Source of the DNA: Lachnoclostridium sp. UBA1434
Lineage (GTDB): Bacteria > Bacillota > Clostridia > Lachnospirales > Lachnospiraceae
DNA: 21,848 bases
Assembly (NCBI GenBank): GCA_002329645.1
Contig: DCTS01000015.1
Span: forward strand, 1 to 21,848
Reading direction: 5' to 3'
Positions 14,547-21,848 of the stretch are shown here, piece by piece. Both the position numbers and the translations under genes were made by a program. Position 1 is the first letter of the stretch. Every line of letters begins with the position of its first letter. The notes beneath the pieces are model-generated. The model did no database searches, had not been told where the DNA came from, and was given only the letters and a program-made list of their open reading frames with translations.

Positions 14547-15323
14547 ATGAGGCTATATCTAAGGTTTTTTTCCATACATCTAAAAAGCCAGATGCAGTAC
14601 AAGACTTCTTTTCTACTTAATATTTTCGGGAGAATCGTACTGTCATTCGCTACTGTCACCGGCGTATTATTTATGCTTTCGCGCTTTAACGAAGTCGTGG
14701 GGTTTACACTCAGCCAGATATTATTATGCTCCTCAGTCGTATCAATGGCTTTTTCATTAGCAGAGGTGTTTGCACGGGGATTTGATATATTTCCGTATCT
14801 GCTCGGCAACGGTGAATTTGACCGTGCCCTTGTAAGGCCTCGCAATATTGTTTTTCAGGTTCTGGCATCTCATATTGAATTTGCACGACTCGGTATATTT
14901 ATCCAGGCTGTGGGCGTACTGTGCTATGCCGTACCTTACAGCGGTGTTACCTGGACCTGGGATAAAATCTTAACCTTGTTCTTAATGATCCTCTGCGGTG
15001 CGGTTGTATTCTTCGGCATATACCTCATATACGCATCCTTTGCATTTTATACAACCGAGGGTCTGGAATTCATGAACATCCTGACAAATGGCGGACGCGA
15101 GTTCGGCCGCTATCCCTATTCAATATATGGCAAGGGAATACTGAAGTTTTTAACATATGTTGTTCCGCTTGCTCTGATTCAGTATTATCCGCTTTTGTAT
15201 CTGCTGGACAGAACACAAAACAAGCTTTACATATTTACACCCTCATTAAGTACGTTGTTTATTATACCAAGCTATGCCTTCTTCCGTATCGGACTGCGGC
15301 GATATAAGTCTACAGGCTCATAA
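14547..15323 (+). CDS. ABC-2 type transporter permease (DUF990-like second permease)
   Basis: A 258-aa integral membrane protein with about six hydrophobic helices. It starts MRLYLRFFSIHLKSQMQYK, and has a long first helix, the conserved GEFDRALVRPRN loop near residue 90, and a C-terminal SYAFFRIGLRRYKSTG. This fits the uncharacterised ABC permease family often encoded as ATPase, permease 1, permease 2. It would form a membrane channel with the partner encoded just upstream, but that gene is truncated and the ATPase is missing, so the transporter is probably not functional here unless complemented elsewhere. The ATG has an AGGGGGG site and lies 3 nt after the upstream stop. Its reading frame is intact. 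Substrate is unknown. Pfam-level assignment is from memory of the family. Confidence 0.82.
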   Translation: MRLYLRFFSIHLKSQMQYKTSFLLNIFGRIVLSFATVTGVLFMLSRFNEVVGFTLSQILLCSSVVSMAFSLAEVFARGFDIFPYLLGNGEFDRALVRPRNIVFQVLASHIEFARLGIFIQAVGVLCYAVPYSGVTWTWDKILTLFLMILCGAVVFFGIYLIYASFAFYTTEGLEFMNILTNGGREFGRYPYSIYGKGILKFLTYVVPLALIQYYPLLYLLDRTQNKLYIFTPSLSTLFIIPSYAFFRIGLRRYKSTGS

Positions 15324-15377
15324 TAGCTGCTTAACAATTTACTTTAGAATAATCTATAAAGTAGTGGTAATATTATA

Positions 15378-15404
15378 ACTTGTACGGTATAACAGAGTAC
15401 AAGT
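15378..15404. other. Short perfect hairpin downstream of the ABC permease
   Basis: ACTTGTAC and GTACAAGT form a perfect 8-bp stem with an 11-nt loop, 55 bp after the permease stop. No T-run follows on either strand, so its role as a terminator is doubtful. Confidence 0.4.
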
Positions 15405-15534
15405 ATTGAGTAATTTAACCATGTGATGTTAATTATTATCATAAGTGAGAAAAATATGAGCTGCTTAAAGTATATTTATTGAGTTTTTTCTTCAGGCAAT
15501 ATATGATTCCCTATATAAAATTGCCAATAACGAA

Positions 15535-15564
15535 CAAGTCATCGATCAAGTCACCGATCAAGTT
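15535..15564. repeat. 12-bp tandem repeat, 2.5 copies
   Basis: CAAGTCATCGAT, CAAGTCACCGAT and a partial CAAGTT run head to tail, 11 bp from the stop codon of the AlkZ-like gene. Function is unknown. Confidence 0.7.
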
Positions 15565-15575
15565 AAAAAATTGGA

Positions 15576-16298
15576 CTATTTTATAAGCTTAATGATATCC
15601 TGCTCTTTTGCCTCAGGGAACATTTGCGCTACTCTTGCGGCAATTTTGCCCCTGGCATTTAATGTTCCTATATGATATCCGGAGCGTACATAATCTGTGC
15701 CAAACAGATTCTCGGCTGTAGTATAGAGGGCAACAGGCCATCCGTATTCCTCATTGCGCTTATTGCTCCTTTTTATGAAGGCTTTTACAGTTATATAGGT
15801 CTGCATCTGGAGAGTTGTTATTACACCCTCAAAACCTGTCTCGCCGCCCTTGCAGAATCCGCAAAATGCCCTAATTTCATTGGAGAGCAGGGCTTCGCGC
15901 TGCATCAGCAGATCCATTACTCTTTTGGCCTTATAGCTTGCAAGGCCGTCCTCATATCTGCTGTCAAAATCATAACCATCCCTTCTGTAGGAGGCAAAGG
16001 TCGGAAACCATTCCCTGGATATGAAACCTGCCCTGCCGCAGAAGAACTTGCCATATGCAATACTTCCTTCGGCGGCTATTATCTCTCTCCACATCCAGGG
16101 ATCCTCATCGGGATTACCACACCACCAGGCTGAAGAAGCTGTCATTTCCTCTACTGAAAATCCCTTGATATTATTCTTGAATAATGGGAGAAATCCTATA
16201 TCGTTGATTACATCCATCATTTCTCTGCTGGTTTTAACCCTTTCAGGATTGTCGATATCAATCCCTTCCGGGATCCAGTTGCCGTCAACCGTAACCAT
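15576..16298 (-). CDS. AlkZ-related winged-helix protein (DNA glycosylase-like)
   Basis: A 240-aa soluble protein. I recognise the pattern IGFLPLFKN, GFSVEEMT, WWCGNPDEDPWMWRE, YGKFFCGRAGFISREWFPTF and TTLQMQTYITV with EYGWPVALY. It is characteristic of small proteins annotated as AlkZ-related, a branch of the AlkZ/YcaQ winged-helix family whose studied members excise bulky or crosslinked bases. No catalytic QxQ or QxD motif could be placed with confidence, so glycosylase activity is not shown. The start is uncertain: before the ATG at 16298 only AAGGA is seen, just 2 nt away, with a TATAAT about 25 nt upstream, so the message could be nearly leaderless. It lies 112 bp after yfbR on the same strand. 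Assignment is from family memory, not a search. Confidence 0.68.
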   Translation of the reverse strand: MVTVDGNWIPEGIDIDNPERVKTSREMMDVINDIGFLPLFKNNIKGFSVEEMTASSAWWCGNPDEDPWMWREIIAAEGSIAYGKFFCGRAGFISREWFPTFASYRRDGYDFDSRYEDGLASYKAKRVMDLLMQREALLSNEIRAFCGFCKGGETGFEGVITTLQMQTYITVKAFIKRSNKRNEEYGWPVALYTTAENLFGTDYVRSGYHIGTLNARGKIAARVAQMFPEAKEQDIIKLIK

Positions 16299-16410
16299 AA
16301 TCCTTAATCGATTCCAAATTATACATTATGCATGCCAAATGCGTATACTCCTGCATGAAGGCATTAATGAATAATATACAGAAACCGACTTCCTCCCTTC
16401 ATCACAACAT

Positions 16411-16992
16411 TCAGTTTAATTCATCCAGGGTCAAATTATAAGCAGGAAGCATCTCTTCCATAAAGATTTCAACCTCTTTAAGGCTCATTTTTTCAAGCTG
16501 ACGCCTGATGGATTTCTCGGCATTGGTAAATTCCCTGTTCCCTGCCTTGGATTCCTCGATGCATTTTATAAGCGCCGACAGCTTGTCTGCAGCCTTTACA
16601 AGCTTCCACAGGCAGGCATCCTCCTCCTTACGGATGAAGACTCCCTCATAATGCTTCCTCAAATCCTCCGGCAGCATATTGTAAAGCTTGCGGGCTGCCT
16701 CTTCCTCCACATCCTTATATGCGCCGCGTATGCTTTCATTGTAATACTTAATCGGTGTCGGCATATCTCCTGTGATTATCTCCGAAGCATCATGATATAT
16801 TCCGTATAAAGCCGCCTTTTCAGCAGGCAGGCTGTTTCCCAGCCGTTCATTGCTTATCAGCGCAAGAGCGTGTGCAAGCATTGCCACCTCAAGGGAATGC
16901 TCGCTGATATTCTCCTGTCTTGAGTTACGCATAAGCGCCCATCTTTCAATCAATTTCATTCTCGACATCATGGCAAAAAAACTATTCCCCAT
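16411..16992 (-). CDS. yfbR: 5'-deoxynucleotidase, HD domain (YfbR type)
   Basis: Cytoplasmic metal-dependent phosphohydrolase that removes phosphate from deoxyribonucleoside 5'-monophosphates, as known for E. coli YfbR. The 193-aa protein carries the HD ligands H32 (ENISEHSLEVAM), H67 and D68 (YHDASEIITGD), and D136 (KAADKLSALIKC). It also has the family start FFAMMSRMKLIERWALMRN and the substrate segment MPTPIKYYN. The ATG at 16992 has a GGGAGGAAGG site. A repeat array lies just upstream. The AlkZ-like gene follows on the same strand after 112 bp, so co-transcription is possible but not certain. The named activity is well supported for the family but not tested here. Confidence 0.92.
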   Translation of the reverse strand: MGNSFFAMMSRMKLIERWALMRNSRQENISEHSLEVAMLAHALALISNERLGNSLPAEKAALYGIYHDASEIITGDMPTPIKYYNESIRGAYKDVEEEAARKLYNMLPEDLRKHYEGVFIRKEEDACLWKLVKAADKLSALIKCIEESKAGNREFTNAEKSIRRQLEKMSLKEVEIFMEEMLPAYNLTLDELN

Positions 16993-17047
16993 ACCTTCCT
17001 CCCGGTTATATAAACTCTTACTAAGTATTGCGTCTATGCAGTACTTT

Positions 17048-17105
17048 GCATAAATGCTATGCTACACATAGCATAAATGCTGCACATAGCATAAATGCTG
17101 CACTT
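17048..17105. repeat. Tandem repeat of GCATAAATGCTGCACATA, three units
   Basis: Units occupy 17048-17070 (23 bp, with a 5-bp insertion), 17071-17088 and 17089-17105. Each contains GCATAAATGC, which is nearly self-complementary, so the array can form several small hairpins. It lies between the uvrA stop and the yfbR start, upstream of yfbR, in a 236-bp gap with no other clear feature. Confidence 0.8.
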
Positions 17106-17228
17106 GCTACAATACGTTAACATTGTGTATGCTTCCGGCATTGTGTATCAGTAAGCATTATGCTTCTTTTTTAGAGTATGAATCCAATTTATCTGAACAA
17201 TGTAAAAACATTAATCTGGCTTTAAACC

Positions 17229-20057
17229 TTACTCAAGATAATTTTGAAGGAACTGCCCAGTATAAGACACAGGATTACGGGCAATCTCTTCAGGAGTTCC
17301 CCTGGCAATCACTGTACCGCCCCTGTCTCCGCCCTCGGGCCCTATATCGATTATATAATCCGCAGTCTTAATAACATCCAGATTGTGCTCAATTACAACA
17401 ACTGTATTGCCGCTCTCACAGAAGCGCTTCAATATGCCTATAAGCTTGTGGACATCGGCAAAATGCAGGCCGGTTGTGGGCTCATCCAGAATATAAATAG
17501 TCCTTCCCGTGCTTCGCTTTGAAAGCTCCGTTGCAAGCTTAATTCTCTGGGCTTCACCGCCTGAAAGGGTCGTCGAAGGATGTCCCAGCCTCAGATATGA
17601 AAGCCCTACATCATAAAGCGTCTCCATCTTTCTTCGAATCGAAGGTATATTCTCGAAGAAATGCAGGCCTTCTTCAATGGTCATATTCAATACGTCATAA
17701 ATACTCTTGCCCTTATACTTTACCTCAAGGGTTTCCCTGTTGTAGCGCTTGCCTGCGCATACCTCGCAGGGCACATATATATCCGGCAAAAAGTTCATCT
17801 CTATCTTGATTATTCCGTCACCGCTGCAGGCTTCGCATCGCCCTCCCCTGACATTAAAGCTGAAACGTCCCTTGGAGTAGCCCCGCATCTTCGCATCCTG
17901 GGTTGCGGCAAACAAGTCTCTAATCATGTCAAATACACCGGTATATGTTGCAGGATTGGATCTGGGCGTTCTGCCTATGGGCGACTGGTCAATATTAATA
18001 ACCTTGTCCAACTGGTCAATACCTTGTATGTCCTTATGCTTTCCCGGTATCACCCTTGCCCGGTTCAAATCCTTTGCAAGTCTCTTATATAGAACCTCCG
18101 TAATCAAAGAGCTCTTGCCGGAGCCTGATACTCCTGTTATACAGGTCATAATACCTAAAGGAATATCCACATCAATATTCTTCAGGTTATTCTCTGCAGC
18201 ACCCAGAATTCTCAGATATCCGGAGGGTTTAAGCCTTTCCTTCGGCACAGGTATCTTAAGCTTGCCGCTTAAGTAAGCTCCGGTAATTGAATCCTTATTC
18301 ATTACGATGTCTTCGACAGTGCCCTCGGCAACCACCTCGCCCCCGTGTTCTCCCGCACCCGGTCCTATATCTATGATATGATCCGCGGCATACATGGTAT
18401 CCTCATCATGTTCCACAACTATCAGCGTATTGCCCAGATCCTTCAAGTCCTTCAATGCCTTCAGAAGCTTGCTGTTGTCCCTCTGGTGCAGGCCGATACT
18501 GGGTTCATCAAGTATATATGCGACACCCACAAGGCCTGAGCCAATCTGGGTTGCAAGCCTGATCCTCTGAGACTCACCGCCGGATAGCGTGGCTGTAGCC
18601 CTGGCAAGGGTAAGATAATCCAAGCCTACGCTGTTAAGAAAATTCAGCCTTGCTCTTATCTCCTTCAGCACCATGGCACCTATTGCCTGCTGCATAGATG
18701 TAAGCTTAAGGTTTTTCATGAAGCCGTACAGCTCACTGATTGAGTATTCCGTTAATTCAGATATATTTTTACCTCCGACGGTAACTGCAAGAGCTTCCTT
18801 TTTAAGCCTTTTTCCGTTACATTCCCGGCATGGTGTGGTACGCATGAAGCTCTCATAATCCTGTTTGGCAGTTTCGGAGCTTGTCTCCCTATAGCGTCTT
18901 TCAACATTCTTTAACAGGCCCTCAAATGCCACATCATATACGCCCACCCCGCGCTGCCCGCGGTAATGGACCTTTACAATTCTCCCGTTAGTTCCGTTTA
19001 TAAAGATATCCTTAATATGCTCCGGCAGGTCCTTGTATGGGGTGTTCAAATCAAATCCGTATTCCCTTGCAAGTGCCTCCAGGATACATCTTGTATAGCT
19101 TCCCTTATCGGTGGCGGATTGCCAGCCCGGCGCAGCAATAGCCCCGTCAACCAGACTTCTGTCCTGGTCAGGCACTAAAAGCCCCTCATCAAACTCCATC
19201 TTGATTCCTAATCCGTGACATTCCGGACAGGCGCCAAACGGATTGTTGAATGAGAAGACTCTTGGTTCTAACTCCTCAATACTGATGCCGCAGTCGGGGC
19301 AGGAAAAATTCTGACTTAAAACCATCATTTCCCCGTCAACAACATCCACATAGAGCAATCCCTCTGCCAGCTTTATTGCGCTCTCTATGGAATCAGTGAG
19401 TCTCTTTTCAATTCCTTCCTTTACGACCAGGCGGTCCACTACCAGCTCTATATTATGCTTAATATTCTTATCCAGCTTGATATCCTCGGTAAGCTCATAA
19501 AGACTTCCGTCTACCCTTACCCTTACGTAGCCGCTTCTCTTTGCCTGCTCAAAAAACCTGGCATGCTCACCCTTGCGTCCGCGTACAACAGGCGCAAGAA
19601 GCTGTATCCTGCTGCCCTCGGGAAGGCTCATTATCTCGTCCGTCATCTGATCCACCGTCTGCCTCCTGATTTCCTTGCCGCAGCTGGGGCAGTGGGGTAT
19701 TCCGACCCTGGCAAAAAGGAGACGAAAATAATCATATATTTCCGTTACGGTTCCTACAGTGGAGCGAGGATTCCTGTTGGTTGATTTCTGGTCAATGGAT
19801 ATTGCGGGCGGAAGCCCTTCAATACTGTCCACATCGGGCTTTTCCATCTGCCCTAAAAACTGTCTTGCATAGGAAGACAAGGATTCCATATACCTTCTCT
19901 GACCCTCTGCATATATCGTATCAAATGCCAGTGAGGATTTGCCCGAACCGCTCAGGCCGGTAAGTACCACAAACTGATCTCTGGGTATATCCACGCTAAG
20001 ATTCTTAAGATTGTTCTCCCTGGCACCTCTAATTCTGATATATTTCTTCTGTTCCAA
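17229..20057 (-). CDS. uvrA: Excinuclease ABC subunit A
   Basis: ATP-binding damage sensor of nucleotide excision repair; it loads UvrB on distorted DNA. About 942 aa, full length. Two ABC modules are present. The first has Walker A GLSGSGKSSLAF and signature LSGGESQRIRLA. The second has GVSGSGKSSLI and LSGGEAQRIKLA. Zinc-finger cysteines appear as CPSCG, CPDCG with CPECHG, and CEACSG with CEVCAG. The preferred start is a TTG at 20057, giving MEQKKYIRIRGARENNLKNL: AGGTGG lies 8 nt upstream and the N-terminus fits the family. A GTG at 20069 (946 aa) is part of that same AGGTGG and has no good site of its own. It follows uvrB by about 70 nt on the same strand, so the two probably form a uvrBA operon. 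Confidence 0.97.
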   Translation of the reverse strand: MEQKKYIRIRGARENNLKNLSVDIPRDQFVVLTGLSGSGKSSLAFDTIYAEGQRRYMESLSSYARQFLGQMEKPDVDSIEGLPPAISIDQKSTNRNPRSTVGTVTEIYDYFRLLFARVGIPHCPSCGKEIRRQTVDQMTDEIMSLPEGSRIQLLAPVVRGRKGEHARFFEQAKRSGYVRVRVDGSLYELTEDIKLDKNIKHNIELVVDRLVVKEGIEKRLTDSIESAIKLAEGLLYVDVVDGEMMVLSQNFSCPDCGISIEELEPRVFSFNNPFGACPECHGLGIKMEFDEGLLVPDQDRSLVDGAIAAPGWQSATDKGSYTRCILEALAREYGFDLNTPYKDLPEHIKDIFINGTNGRIVKVHYRGQRGVGVYDVAFEGLLKNVERRYRETSSETAKQDYESFMRTTPCRECNGKRLKKEALAVTVGGKNISELTEYSISELYGFMKNLKLTSMQQAIGAMVLKEIRARLNFLNSVGLDYLTLARATATLSGGESQRIRLATQIGSGLVGVAYILDEPSIGLHQRDNSKLLKALKDLKDLGNTLIVVEHDEDTMYAADHIIDIGPGAGEHGGEVVAEGTVEDIVMNKDSITGAYLSGKLKIPVPKERLKPSGYLRILGAAENNLKNIDVDIPLGIMTCITGVSGSGKSSLITEVLYKRLAKDLNRARVIPGKHKDIQGIDQLDKVINIDQSPIGRTPRSNPATYTGVFDMIRDLFAATQDAKMRGYSKGRFSFNVRGGRCEACSGDGIIKIEMNFLPDIYVPCEVCAGKRYNRETLEVKYKGKSIYDVLNMTIEEGLHFFENIPSIRRKMETLYDVGLSYLRLGHPSTTLSGGEAQRIKLATELSKRSTGRTIYILDEPTTGLHFADVHKLIGILKRFCESGNTVVVIEHNLDVIKTADYIIDIGPEGGDRGGTVIARGTPEEIARNPVSYTGQFLQNYLE

Positions 20058-20129
20058 AGCTTTTTCCACCTGTCTTTATGATATTGGATTATTACAATCC
20101 TGCGTAAATCTTGTTCTTTATAATTGTTA

Positions 20130-21848
20130 TCAGGAGGAGACCTCCAAAATATGCTTCTTAATCTCAAGCATTCTGTCCCTAAGCTGTGCGGCCTTCTCGA
20201 AGTTAAGCTCCGCCGCAGCCGCATGCATCTGCTTGGTGACCTGTTTGGCGAGAAGCTCCAGCTCCTGCCTGGACATGGACTCAAGCTCCTTCTCCAGCTC
20301 TCTTTCATTCTTCTCGGCTTTCTTGGATATGCTTATCAGATCTCTGACCTTTTTATGAATAGAAGCCGGTGTAATACCATGTGCTTCATTATAAGCCTGC
20401 TGCAGCTTCCTTCTCCTGTTGGTCTCCGATACAGCTTTCCTTATGGAATCCGTCACCTGCTCGGCATACATGATTACACGGCCTCCCGCATTACGGGCAG
20501 CACGTCCGATTGTCTGTATAAGGGAGGTTTCGGAGCGCAGGAAGCCCTCCTTATCCGCGTCAAGTATTGCCACAAGCCCCACCTCGGGTATGTCAAGACC
20601 CTCACGCAGCAGATTGATGCCCACAAGGACGTCAAACACATCCATTCTCATGTCCCTTATTATCTCGGAACGCTCCAGGGTATCTATATCAGAATGCAGA
20701 TATTTAACCCTTATGCCTACCTCCCTGAGATAGGCTGTAAGATCCTCGGCCATCCTTTTCGTAAGGGTTGTGACAAGCACCTTATTATTCTTCTTTATCT
20801 CCTCATTGATTTCAGAAATAAGATCATCTATCTGTCCGTCAACCGGCCTTATAAAAACCTCGGGATCCAAAAGCCCGGTGGGCCTGATGACCTGCTCCAC
20901 CCTGAGCAGCTCATGTTCCCTTTCGTATTCGGAGGGGGTGGCTGATACGAACATTATTTGACTTATCTTGCTTTCAAATTCGGAAAAGTTTAAGGGCCTG
21001 TTGTCCAGTGCGGACGGAAGGCGGAAGCCATATTCCACCAGCGTTGTCTTCCTGGAGCGGTCTCCCGCATACATTCCTCTTATCTGAGGTATGGTAATAT
21101 GTGACTCGTCAACTATTATCAGGAAATCCTCAGGGAAGTAATCCATCAGCGTATATGGCGGCTCTCCCGGTAAGGTTCCCGTAAGATGCCTGGAATAGTT
21201 CTCAATCCCTGAGCAAAAGCCCGTCTCCCTCAGCATTTCTATATCAAAATTGGTCCGTTCGGATATTCTCTGGGCTTCCAGCAGCTTGTCCTCACTCTGA
21301 AAATACTTTATTCTTTCCTTAAGCTCCTCCTCAATGCCCTTGATTGCTATCTCCATCCTGTCAGGGGCAACTATATAATGTGAAGCAGGAAAAACAACAA
21401 TATGCTTGAGGCTGCTCTTTATCTCGCCGGTAAGCACATCGATCTCAAGTATCCTGTCCACCTCGTCACCAAAGAACTCAATCCTTATTGCCTTATCAGC
21501 CGAGGATACGGGAAAGACCTCCACCACATCTCCGCGGACTCTGAAGGTTCCCCTCTTGAAATCCATATCATTTCTTGAATATTGTATATCAATGAGCTTT
21601 CTTAATACCTCATCCCTGTCCTTAACCATGCCCGGCCTTAATGACAGCACCATGTTCTGGTAGTCAATCGGGCTTCCAAGGCCGTATATGCAGGATACGC
21701 TTGCCACCACAATGACATCGTTTCTCTCTGTCAAGGAAGCCGTTGCCGAATGTCTCAGCTTATCGATCTCGTCATTAATTGAAGAATCCTTCTCTATATA
21801 GGTGTCCGTTGAAGGTACATAAGCCTCCGGCTGGTAATAATCATAATA
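20130..21848 (-). CDS. uvrB: Excinuclease ABC subunit B (5' end cut by window edge)
   Basis: Helicase-like damage-verification subunit of nucleotide excision repair. The frame is open from the right edge (beginning YYDYYQPEAYVP, the Tyr-rich beta-hairpin) through DEIDKLRHSAT, VASVSCIYGLG, DESH, VSATPSEYE, NLLREGLDIPEV and QTIGRAARN. It ends in the C-terminal UVR domain, with NFEKAAQLRDRM. In all 572 residues are visible. Roughly 90 N-terminal residues, including Walker A, lie beyond the window. An internal start near 21734 falls inside conserved sequence and is not real. uvrA follows on the same strand. I saw no LexA-type box, but the promoter is outside the window. Confidence 0.97.
   Translation of the reverse strand, partial: YYDYYQPEAYVPSTDTYIEKDSSINDEIDKLRHSATASLTERNDVIVVASVSCIYGLGSPIDYQNMVLSLRPGMVKDRDEVLRKLIDIQYSRNDMDFKRGTFRVRGDVVEVFPVSSADKAIRIEFFGDEVDRILEIDVLTGEIKSSLKHIVVFPASHYIVAPDRMEIAIKGIEEELKERIKYFQSEDKLLEAQRISERTNFDIEMLRETGFCSGIENYSRHLTGTLPGEPPYTLMDYFPEDFLIIVDESHITIPQIRGMYAGDRSRKTTLVEYGFRLPSALDNRPLNFSEFESKISQIMFVSATPSEYEREHELLRVEQVIRPTGLLDPEVFIRPVDGQIDDLISEINEEIKKNNKVLVTTLTKRMAEDLTAYLREVGIRVKYLHSDIDTLERSEIIRDMRMDVFDVLVGINLLREGLDIPEVGLVAILDADKEGFLRSETSLIQTIGRAARNAGGRVIMYAEQVTDSIRKAVSETNRRRKLQQAYNEAHGITPASIHKKVRDLISISKKAEKNERELEKELESMSRQELELLAKQVTKQMHAAAAELNFEKAAQLRDRMLEIKKHILEVSS

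Noticed and set aside
17151..17174. AAGCAT/ATGCTT hairpin followed by a T-run on the plus strand
   Set aside because: No plus-strand gene lies upstream that it could terminate, and on the minus strand no T-run follows the stem.

Overview
The window looks like a chromosomal segment of a low-to-mid GC Bacillota, most likely class Clostridia and probably near Lachnospiraceae. The reasons are strong AGGAGG-type ribosome binding sites, TTGACA/TATAAT promoters, AT-rich intergenic DNA, a greA-lysS pair, a uvrB-uvrA pair, and a second type IIA topoisomerase pair away from any dnaA/recF context. The family assignment is an inference from protein style, not a search result. Most of the DNA is housekeeping.

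Left part (1-6126, all minus strand). Reading in the direction of transcription: proS (prolyl-tRNA synthetase), a PHP-domain metal-dependent hydrolase with lysA (diaminopimelate decarboxylase) close behind it, then greA (transcript cleavage factor) with lysS (lysyl-tRNA synthetase), which runs off the left edge. greA has a textbook promoter. The PHP-lysA pair starts from a promoter overlapping the end of proS and has a leader of about 168 nt. proS has its own promoter and a terminator-like hairpin in its leader.

Centre (6127-13410). A 147-bp terminal-inverted-repeat element (MITE-like) lies between the divergent promoters of proS and a GyrB/ParE-type gene. That gene and the following GyrA/ParC-type gene form a second type IIA topoisomerase; the A subunit lacks a visible GyrA box. 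A bidirectional terminator separates them from a small minus-strand gene encoding a degenerate histidine-phosphotransfer (HPt) domain in which the phospho-acceptor His is Gln. Its promoter has a perfect palindrome in the -35/-10 spacer. guaA (GMP synthetase, TTG start) is divergent from it.

Right part (13411-21848). tag (3-methyladenine glycosylase I), the C-terminal remnant of an ABC-2 permease, its intact partner permease, an AlkZ-related winged-helix protein, yfbR (5'-deoxynucleotidase), then uvrA and uvrB (uvrB truncated by the right edge). Tag, the AlkZ-like protein and UvrAB all relate to DNA repair, and YfbR acts on nucleotide pools. The broken ABC operon suggests a past deletion or insertion at the tag side. 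No tRNA, rRNA, CRISPR array, phage genes or transposase gene were seen. The most interesting items are the pseudo-HPt gene with its operator-like promoter, the inverted-repeat element, the proS leader hairpin and the decayed ABC operon. No clearly new multi-gene system is visible.
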